DNA from: Deltaproteobacteria bacterium
GTDB taxonomy: Bacteria > Myxococcota_A > Polyangia > GCA-2747355 > JADLHG01
Assembly: GCA_020848905.1 (NCBI GenBank)
Contig: JADLHG010000082.1
Location: forward strand, 1 to 64,000
Length of the DNA stretch: 64,000 bases
Direction: 5' to 3'
The translations under genes were made by a program, and so were the position numbers. Of the stretch, positions 16,317 through 23,000 are shown one piece after another (positions within the stretch are counted from its first letter, which is position 1; every line of letters starts with the position of its first letter). The notes below the pieces were generated by a model that ran no database searches, was not told where the DNA came from, and worked only from the letters and a program-made list of their open reading frames with translations.

Positions 16317-18626
16317 CTACACCCCCAGCAGGAGCGCGTTCACCCGCTCGGCGACCCGCCCGCGCCACCCGGCGCGGCGGAGCACCTTGCGCTTGCCACC
16401 GATCGGACGGCCGTGCGCGTTGACCCTGACGACGTCGATCGCGTTCGCGCCCTTCGTCCGCGCGGGGCCCTCGCCGTCACACGTCGTGCTGACGCGGACG
16501 GTGACGCCCCCCAGGACGAGCGTCAGCGCGTGCTGGCGCCAGCCCTCGGGGCGGTCGAGCGTCGCGACGACGCCCGCCGCCTGGTAGGCGGCGGCGATCT
16601 CCCGCCAGTCCGCGAGGAGGGGCGGGTCGTAGGCGCCGTCCCCGGTCGCGGGCCACGTCGGCAGCCCGCGCAGGCGGGCGGCCTCGGTGGCGACGGCGGC
16701 GGCGGTCTCCTCCTCGGGCGTGGCGGGCGCCACGGCGAGGTCGTCCAGGGCGGCCTCGGACTCCTCGGGCGTGACCTCGGACTCCTCCGCGAACGCCTCC
16801 AGGGCCTCCTGGGCCCGGTCCTCGGGCGTCTCGTCGCGGGCCGGCGGCCCGCAGGCCTCGTCCTCGTCCCGGTCCTCGGGCAGGTGGCGGTCGTCGTAGA
16901 CGAAGGTCAGGGTCTCCTGCGCCCGGGTGTAGGCCACGTACTTGAGGTTCAGCCCCTGCCTCCTCTCCCAGGTCTGCTTCGCCTGCGGCCACGGCATGAG
17001 CCAGTCCTCCATGAGGTAGACGTGGCGGGCCTCCAGCCCCTTCGCGCGGTGGACCGTCGAGAGGACGACCCCCTCGGTCGAGTCGGAGAAGATCCTCTCC
17101 AGCCCGTGAACGATCTCCGACACCGACTCGGCGCTCGCCGCGAAGGCGAGGATCACGTCGGCCTGGTCCGTGATCTTCTGGGCCTCGTTGAGCTTCTCGG
17201 CCTTGCGGAGCTTCTCGACGGCCTTCTCGACGTGGGCCGTGAGGCACTTGACGAGGACCGACACCTGCTGCTGGCCGACGATCTTCGTCTCCTTGGTCCG
17301 CTTCGCGCCGGGGTTGACCTTGTAGATCATGTTGACGATCGAGGCCCCGATGTCGCGCCCGCGGATCGAGGCCTTGACGCCCTCGGTGAGGAGCGCCAGG
17401 CACGGCCGGACGAGCGGCGCGTTGCGCGGGCAGAGGACCATGACGGCCCCCTTCTGGGTGGCGACGTCGCCCAGGTCGAGGATCGCGTCCACGAGCGAGG
17501 CCTCGTGGAGGTCGAGGATCCGCCCCTCGGGGGCGTCCTCGCGGACCTCAAACGCGGTCCGCACCCCCGCGGCGTCGACCAGCAGGTTCCGCTCGTTGAC
17601 GAGCGCGCCGACGACCTGGGGGCAGCGGTAGCAGATCGACAGCGGAAGCTCGACCGCGCCGCGCGCCGTCGCGCGCAGCCCCGTCAGCAGGTCGTCGAAG
17701 GCGGCGATCCCGGCCCCGCGGAAGCCGTAGATCGCCTGGTAGCGGTCACCGACCGCGATCACGCGGCCCTCCTTGCCGGCGGCCTTCAGCACGAGGCGCA
17801 TCTGCGCCTCGTTGACGTCCTGGGCCTCGTCGATGAGGACCGTGTCGAACGTCGGGACCGCGATCCGCGGGTCGACCGCCGGCAGCATGATCTGGTCGTT
17901 GAAGTCGTACCAGCCCCGCTCGGCCTCCTCGCGGGCGGCGGCCACGAGGACCGGGACGGCCTGGTATAGGAGGCCGACGTCGGCCTCCCCGAGGTCGACC
18001 CCGTAGTTCTCCGCGATCTTCGCCGGGTTGCAGGCAAGGGTCGCCTGCTCCAACTCGGCGATCTCGACCAGCGGGGCCTGGAGCGCCCGGTGGGCCTCGG
18101 CGTGGGGGTGGTTCTCGACCGGGTAGAGGCGCGCCGCGAGCTTGCGGAGCTTGTGCTCGTCCGGCTTGCCGGGCTCCTTGATCCCCGTCGTGCGGAGCCA
18201 CGCCGTGAGCGCGCCCCCGCCGAACGAGTTCAGGGTCCGGCACTCGACCGCGCCGCCCATGCGGCAGCGAAGCTCCTCCGCGATCTGGCGGTTGAAGGAG
18301 AGCGCCAGCGTCCTCCCGAGGAGGTGCGGGAAGACGTTCGCGAGCCACTCCAAGGTCTTGGTCTTGCCACTGCCGGCGACGGCGGCCAGGACGACGTGCG
18401 GGAGGTTCTTGAGGGCCTCGGGGATCGCCGCCTGGAAGCGGGACGGGACGAAGTTCTCCCACTTCGACGCCGGGGCGAGGGTCATGCCGCCGCAGTCGGC
18501 GGCGTAGCCCTCGGCGGTCCGCAAGAGCCGTCCGTGGTTCTCGGGGACGCGCCGCTGGCAGCGGACGCAGAACGTCGGGAAGCGGTTGAGGCGCTCGGCG
18601 CCGCGGGCGTTGCTCGTGTCGGTCAT
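16317..18626 (-). CDS. UvrD/PcrA-type superfamily 1 helicase
   Basis: 769 residues from an ATG after AAGGAG. The N-terminus adds a CVRC...C zinc-like head. Motifs: Walker A AGSGKT near 84, LSFNRQ (Ia), LIDEAQD near 264 (II), GDRYQAIYGFRG near 293 (III), STVHRAKGLE near 525 (V) and YTRA near 565 (VI). It translocates 3'-5' on ssDNA and would act in replication or repair. The C-terminal 200 residues are acidic then beta-rich and not typical of UvrD. A TTGCGT-N16-TAGTCT promoter lies 60 bases upstream. Confidence 0.93.
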   Translation of the reverse strand: MTDTSNARGAERLNRFPTFCVRCQRRVPENHGRLLRTAEGYAADCGGMTLAPASKWENFVPSRFQAAIPEALKNLPHVVLAAVAGSGKTKTLEWLANVFPHLLGRTLALSFNRQIAEELRCRMGGAVECRTLNSFGGGALTAWLRTTGIKEPGKPDEHKLRKLAARLYPVENHPHAEAHRALQAPLVEIAELEQATLACNPAKIAENYGVDLGEADVGLLYQAVPVLVAAAREEAERGWYDFNDQIMLPAVDPRIAVPTFDTVLIDEAQDVNEAQMRLVLKAAGKEGRVIAVGDRYQAIYGFRGAGIAAFDDLLTGLRATARGAVELPLSICYRCPQVVGALVNERNLLVDAAGVRTAFEVREDAPEGRILDLHEASLVDAILDLGDVATQKGAVMVLCPRNAPLVRPCLALLTEGVKASIRGRDIGASIVNMIYKVNPGAKRTKETKIVGQQQVSVLVKCLTAHVEKAVEKLRKAEKLNEAQKITDQADVILAFAASAESVSEIVHGLERIFSDSTEGVVLSTVHRAKGLEARHVYLMEDWLMPWPQAKQTWERRQGLNLKYVAYTRAQETLTFVYDDRHLPEDRDEDEACGPPARDETPEDRAQEALEAFAEESEVTPEESEAALDDLAVAPATPEEETAAAVATEAARLRGLPTWPATGDGAYDPPLLADWREIAAAYQAAGVVATLDRPEGWRQHALTLVLGGVTVRVSTTCDGEGPARTKGANAIDVVRVNAHGRPIGGKRKVLRRAGWRGRVAERVNALLLGV

Positions 18627-18687
18627 CTCGTACTCCTTGCCGCCCCTCGCGGGCGGGAACTCGCAAAACATACCGAAGGCAGACCGT

Positions 18688-18715
18688 AGACTACCAGACT
18701 GCTCACCACACGCAA
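18688..18715 (-). promoter_or_regulatory. Sigma-70-like promoter of the helicase gene
   Basis: On the minus strand TTGCGT, a 16-base spacer and TAGTCT. It has the same 16-base spacing as the right-arm promoters. Downstream of it the leader contains TTTTGCGAGTTC, a motif repeated before other left-arm genes. Confidence 0.6.
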
Positions 18716-18726
18716 GAGCCGGGTCA

Positions 18727-18814
18727 CACACCCCGGACTTGGGACCGGGTCCACGGGAACGATCCCGCGGAGGCCTTACGCCCGCCGCGCGTGCGCGGCG
18801 GGCGCCCTCGGCTA
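18727..18814 (-). repeat. Three-hairpin intergenic element, copy A
   Basis: Lies between the 18812-19087 stop and the helicase promoter. Reading the minus strand it forms a GC-rich hairpin (GCCCGCCGC arm), a CGGGA...TCCCG hairpin containing GATCGTTC, and a CCCGG-TCCCAAGT-CCGGG hairpin. About 75 bases are shared with copy B at 19151-19226, including the stop-codon context. Terminator or structured RNA. Confidence 0.6.
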
Positions 18815-19087
18815 GGGGACGTCGCGCCCCTTGAGGAGCAGGACGGCGACCCGGGCGCGCAGCGCCGGGCTCGCCCCAGCGGCGGCGACCCTCGCGTAGG
18901 TCTCCTCCGCGTAGTCGTCGGCCTGCGCGGGGGCGTGCTCCTCGTCCAGGGCCGCCGCGACGGCGGCGAACTCGCCGTCGTAGTTCTCGTGCTGCGAGAT
19001 CGCAGCCATGGCCAGCGCGTAGTCCTGCTGGGCGCTGGCCGTGCGGGCCAGCGCGACGGCCCAGGTGGGCTTCTTCTTCGACTTCAC
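18812..19087 (-). CDS. Small Ala-rich helical protein
   Basis: 91 residues from a GTG after AAGAGGAGG. It starts VKSKKKPTWAV; the rest is Ala-rich helix with acidic patches. The stop lies inside three-hairpin element A. Unknown function. Confidence 0.65.
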   Translation of the reverse strand: MKSKKKPTWAVALARTASAQQDYALAMAAISQHENYDGEFAAVAAALDEEHAPAQADDYAEETYARVAAAGASPALRARVAVLLLKGRDVP

Positions 19088-19150
19088 GACACCTCCTCTT
19101 GGCACACCGGGCACCAGACCTCCGGCGACCTGAGCCACGAACTCGCAAAA

Positions 19151-19226
19151 CACCCCGGACTTGGGACCGGGCCCGCGATCGTTCGCGGGGGCCTTACGCC
19201 CGCCTCGCGGCGGGCGCCCTCGGCTA
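19151..19226 (-). repeat. Three-hairpin intergenic element, copy B
   Basis: Hairpins GCCCGCC-GCGA-GGCGGGC, CCCGCGA-ACGA-TCGCGGG and CCCGG-TCCCAAGT-CCGGG in tandem, directly after the stop of the 19224-20297 gene. Near-identical to copy A. Confidence 0.65.
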
Positions 19227-20297
19227 GGCGCGGGCGAGGATCTCCGCGCAGCGGCGCGCCGCGCGCGCCTGCCGGCGCGAGCGCGCCGGGGCGCCGTCGA
19301 GGAGGGTCCGGGCGCTGCGCCCGGCCCCGGCGCGCGCCAGCGCGTCGGGGATGTCGACGTCGAGCGCCTCCGCGAGGTCCGCGAGGCCCCGGGGGGTGAG
19401 GGCGTCGACGGCCTTCATGGCCTCCTCGACGCGGTGGGCGAGGGGGCCGCAGAGGCCCAGGTCCGCGGTGAGAGGCAGCGCGCCCCAGTCGACCGCGTAG
19501 TCGTTGGAGTCGATGTAGTTGCCGCGGTCGTCCTCGCCGCCCATGCCGTAGCCGCCGACGACGCAGTCGCGCCGGTAGCGCGTCGTCACCTTGTCGACCT
19601 CGTAGGCCCAGTCGGCCTCGGCGACGAGGAGGCGCGCCGGCTCGACGCCGTCCCCGACGAGGACGTGGTCGCGGCCGACGTTGACGACGTCGACCGACCC
19701 GCAGAACTGCGGGTCGCCGAGGACGGCGACCTGGGCCTCGTAGGCCCCGGGGCAGTAGACCTCCAGGGCGCCGGCGACCGCCTCGACGGCGTCGCCGTCG
19801 AGGAGGTCGAGGCGCCGCGCCCAGGCGCTCGGCCACTCGCGGCCGGCGCGGACCGCGTCGTCGGAGTCCGCGTCGTCCAGCGCCGCGTACAGCGCCTCGT
19901 AGGCCCCCTCCTCGCTCCAGGGCGCCCCGGAGCGCACGCGCCGGGCGAGGATCTGGGTCGCCGCCGCGACGATCGCCTGGTGGCGGTCCTCGTCCGCGAG
20001 CCACGCGCTCCTGCGGCGGCGGGGAGCGTCGGCGGCGAGGCGGACGAGGACGATCCCGACCCCATGGGGGGCGGAGGAGATGCTGTAGATGCTGTCGATC
20101 GCGGTCGCGGCCTCGGCGACGACCCCGTCGCCGTCGCAGCCGATCGCCTGGCAGGCGTCGGCGCAGTCCTCGTGCCACGCGGCGCCGCAGGCGTCGCACT
20201 CGACGCGCCCGGCCTCGTCCGCCGCGAGCGGGTCGCGGCAGACCAGGCAGATGGTTGCGGGCCGGCGGGCCAGGACGACGATGTTGTCGCAGTTCAT
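19224..20297 (-). CDS. RING/treble-clef zinc-finger protein, unknown
   Basis: 357 residues, ATG after AAGGAGC. Residues 18-56 (CLVC...CDACGAAWHEDC...C) follow the C-C-C-C-H-C order of RING-like or PHD-like fingers. Then a long acidic alpha/beta region without a recognised family. It is the most upstream gene of the left arm, next to the switch region, so it is probably among the first transcribed leftward. Confidence 0.75.
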   Translation of the reverse strand: MNCDNIVVLARRPATICLVCRDPLAADEAGRVECDACGAAWHEDCADACQAIGCDGDGVVAEAATAIDSIYSISSAPHGVGIVLVRLAADAPRRRRSAWLADEDRHQAIVAAATQILARRVRSGAPWSEEGAYEALYAALDDADSDDAVRAGREWPSAWARRLDLLDGDAVEAVAGALEVYCPGAYEAQVAVLGDPQFCGSVDVVNVGRDHVLVGDGVEPARLLVAEADWAYEVDKVTTRYRRDCVVGGYGMGGEDDRGNYIDSNDYAVDWGALPLTADLGLCGPLAHRVEEAMKAVDALTPRGLADLAEALDVDIPDALARAGAGRSARTLLDGAPARSRRQARAARRCAEILARA

Positions 20298-21300
20298 GAT
20301 CTTGCTCCTTGCCGCCCCTCGCGGGCGGGACCTCGTAGAACCTGTTTCGGCCCTCCAGGGCCATCATCAGCGGGGCGGCCACGCCCCGGACAGGATCGGA
20401 GCCCCTTCCTCGGCTTCCCTGGGGCCATGGCGCTGCGTCCATGGCCCGTCCCCTTGCGCTGGCGTCGGCCTCATGCCTCTGGGGCAGCAGGCTCGCTCGG
20501 CAGCGGTCGGAGGGTGTCGCCGGTAGTCCCCCTCTTCTCCGAGTTGCCGCTTTCGGCGACGACTCGGCGAGTAGGCCCTCGGGCTCTCCTCTGGGCTCCC
20601 CTCCCCGCCGTGCGCTGTGTCCTCGGCTGAACTCGCAGAACTACCCCCGGGACGTCCTCGCGACGTCTCCCGCCGGGATCCTCTGCGCTGCGAGACCTAG
20701 ACGCGGAGCGCCGCAGCGCCCCCTCGACCTCGGCCGTCGGAGTCGGATCCACCCACCCGGCCCCACGCGCCCTCGTCGGGCGCGCTTGCCGGGCCCCGCC
20801 TCGCGGGCGCCGCGGGCCACGACCGGAGCGCGAGCGCGGGATCCCTCTCCCGGCGACCGCGCCCAGGCCGCGGTCGCAGGCGACCGGGGCGGGCGTCCCC
20901 CTCCCGCGCGCCTCTCCCGCGCGCGCTCGCTCCCCGCGCGCTGGCCGGGATCCTGCCAGCGCCTTACGGGGCGCCGGCGAGAGCCGCTCTCGCGGGGGAC
21001 GGGCGCGCGCCCTCAAGGCGCGCGTCGGGGGTCACTTGTCAGGCCTGCACCCCTACCCGGGGCCCGCGCCTCGCCGGCCGCGCGCGGCTGCGCGGGCGGG
21101 GAGGGGGGCCCCCTCGGGGGGCTGGCGTCGAGGACCGCGGGGCGACGGCCTCCCGCCGGGCTCCCTCCTGCGCGCGCTGGGCGCGGGGCGAGGGGGCGGG
21201 CGGCGGGGGCGGCGGTCGCAGCGGGGGAAGGATCGTCGCGGGCCTCGCCGCGCGGGCGAGGCACCGCGAGACTAGCGCCGCCCCCCGACATCTGCAAGCG
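20298..21300. other. GC-rich switch region, no supported gene
   Basis: About 1 kb between the divergent arms. Open frames are long but of low complexity (Arg/Pro/Gly/Ala) with no ribosome sites, so I call none. It contains two minus-strand copies of the TTYTRCGAGKTC motif (20325-20337 and 20628-20640) and several GC-rich hairpins. Confidence 0.5.
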
Positions 21301-21774
21301 CCGTATCACGAGGGTAGTCTAAGGCTATGAGGCGGCAGTCGTTGTGATTCGCAGGAACCTCGAACCTGGGAGGCGCGGATCGCTCCTGGGGGAGGGCCTT
21401 GTCGGAAGTCGCTGCTGCGGCTGACCTTGTGATTCATGGGATCTCGGGCGCGCGAGGCCCCCATAGTAGAGGGTACGCGCTCCCGCGAAGGGTCGACTTA
21501 AAGCATTGCGGCCTCGAGGCTTACAGCGAAGGGCGTCTGGGGAGCCCGCGCGGCGTCGCGGGGCGAGGTCGAGGCGTCAGCAGGCGCGAGGGCGCGCGTC
21601 CTGGGGGTGCGAGGGTCGAGAGGGGCTGCATCGCGCCGCCCCCTACCTCGCTGCTGGAGGCCTCGGGCTCGTGGGCCCAGCCCGCCGACTGCGTCGAGTG
21701 GGCCCTGGGTCGAGATGCTCGCGGTGGCCGAGGCCTAAGTCCAAGCGCGCCGACAGCCGTCGGCGATCCGTGAC
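21301..21774 (+). other. Possible transcribed region ending at a strong terminator
   Basis: An open frame of 124 codons (21399-21773) starts at TTG after GGGGGAGGG and stops two bases before a strong terminator. The product is Gly/Arg/Pro/Ser-rich and looks non-globular, so a non-coding RNA is as likely. TGTGATTC occurs at 21343-21350 and 21428-21435 and again within the palindrome arm. Confidence 0.3.
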
Positions 21775-21813
21775 CGAAGCAACCCAGGGCCGTGCCCTGG
21801 GTTGCTTCGTTTT
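21775..21813 (+). terminator. Strong intrinsic terminator
   Basis: A 16-bp perfect stem (arm CGAAGCAACCCAGGGC), three-base loop, followed by TTTT on the plus strand. It shields the palindrome from rightward transcription. Confidence 0.85.
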
Positions 21814-21845
21814 CGGGCAGATTCATCAGACAATGGCTGTCGATG

Positions 21846-22185
21846 CGCTTCTTTCACGCAAGCACGGTTGACACATATCATCACAGTTGAGCGAATCAAG
21901 TGCGATTCTCGCATGTGCCAAAGTGACGGCTAGTTAGCGATCCGTACACCAGAATCACAGGTTACGAGGGGTAGTCAGATATATAGAGTACCCACAAAAG
22001 TACTACTTACAGAAATATCTGTAAGTACGAAAAACACCCTCCTTCCTGTACCACGATTACCTCTCATAACCTGTGATTCTGGTGTACGGGAAGATAAACG
22101 GTTCAGGCTTCGATTGTTGAGAGAATCACTCATGGAATGTTTAACCGTGATGATCTGTGTCAACCGTGCTTGCGCGAAAGAAGCG
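21846..22185. repeat. Nested ~340-bp palindrome, candidate origin, telomere or partition site
   Basis: Three inverted-repeat pairs share one axis at 22015/22016. Outer arms 21846-21888 and 22143-22185 pair at all but three or four of 43 positions. Middle arms 21942-21964 and 22067-22089 match at all 23 positions and continue inward with 9 of 11 (21966-21976). Inner arms TACTTACAGA / TCTGTAAGTA (22004-22013, 22018-22027) flank AATA. The segments between are less symmetric. The region is far more A+T-rich than the rest and separates the divergent gene arms. TTGACA occurs in each outer arm, pointing inward. Confidence 0.9.
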
Positions 22186-22217
22186 ACGGCACGGACCGCA
22201 TTACACGATACTGTCGC

Positions 22218-22245
22218 TTGACTAGGTCCGGGGTCGTGCTACGGT
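22218..22245 (+). promoter_or_regulatory. Sigma-70-like promoter
   Basis: TTGACT, 16-base spacer, TACGGT, 25 bases upstream of the 22270 ATG. First rightward promoter after the palindrome. Confidence 0.75.
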
Positions 22246-22269
22246 CCCCGGCCACACCCAGGAGGTGCC

Positions 22270-22935
22270 ATGGGCTGCGACTGCGACTGCGTCCGCTGCG
22301 TCAACTGCAAGAACCGCGAGCGCAACTACGAGACGATCGTCGACAAGCCTCAGGGCCGCCCCAGGCGTCCGCGGGTGTCGCCGAGCGAGCATGCCCTGCG
22401 CCTGGTCCTCGGGGCCCGCCTCACGGACAAGCAGTGCTTCGCGTGCCGCACCTCTGGTCCGTGCAAGTTCGGGTGCTTCGGGGACCATGACTATCAGCGC
22501 GTCCCGCACCCCGAGCGCGTGACCGCCGCTGAAGCGCGCGAGCGCCTGCGGAAGGGGCGGCGGGTCAACAAGTCGACTTGTGCCGGCTGCGGGCGCGGGG
22601 ATCGCTGCCGCGTCGAGTGCCCCGGCGACGGTCGCGCCGTCGCGCAGGATCGATCCGAGGGGCTTTACCTCCTCACGAGCCGCCCGCTCCGCACGCCCGT
22701 GGCGCTGCGTCAGTGGTGGGAGGAGGCGGCCCGTCGGGGGCTCTCGGTCATCTTCCTCGACGTGGAGTCCTTCGATCGCGACCTCGCCGACGCGCAGGAG
22801 CAGGCGGAGGTCGAGGCCGCCGAGGCGATCCTTGAGCGCAGCCGCGCCGCCGTGGACGCGCTTCGGCTGAAGCGCGGGCTCGCCCCGACGGAGGCGGCGT
22901 CTTCGTCGAGTTGCCTCGACACCCCCGTCGGGTAA
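22270..22935 (+). CDS. Cys-rich zinc protein, unknown
   Basis: 221 residues; ATG after AGGAGG. The N-terminus CDCDCVRCVNC is a dense Cys cluster, followed by CFAC...C..GC and CAGC...C..C motifs, suggesting three zinc sites. The second half has an alpha/beta stretch (LSVIFLDVESFDRDLADA). As the first gene rightward of the switch region it may be an early regulator; this is inference. Confidence 0.8.
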   Translation: MGCDCDCVRCVNCKNRERNYETIVDKPQGRPRRPRVSPSEHALRLVLGARLTDKQCFACRTSGPCKFGCFGDHDYQRVPHPERVTAAEARERLRKGRRVNKSTCAGCGRGDRCRVECPGDGRAVAQDRSEGLYLLTSRPLRTPVALRQWWEEAARRGLSVIFLDVESFDRDLADAQEQAEVEAAEAILERSRAAVDALRLKRGLAPTEAASSSSCLDTPVG

Positions 22936-22938
22936 GAT
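22911..22938 (+). promoter_or_regulatory. Sigma-70-like promoter of the primase-helicase
   Basis: TTGCCT, 16-base spacer, TAAGAT, overlapping the end of the 22270 gene and 62 bases before the next ATG. Confidence 0.65.
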
Positions 22939-23000
22939 CCCCGGTCCACGACGACGGCCGACAGCCTCGACCGCCTCGTGACCAACGCCGAGGTCACACC

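Noticed and set aside
20441-21322. A 293-codon plus-strand frame in the switch region
   Set aside because: Low-complexity Arg/Pro/Gly composition, no ribosome site, no domain.
21301-22269. DnaA boxes near the palindrome
   Set aside because: No convincing TTATNCACA match; only a repeated TGTGATTC of unknown meaning.
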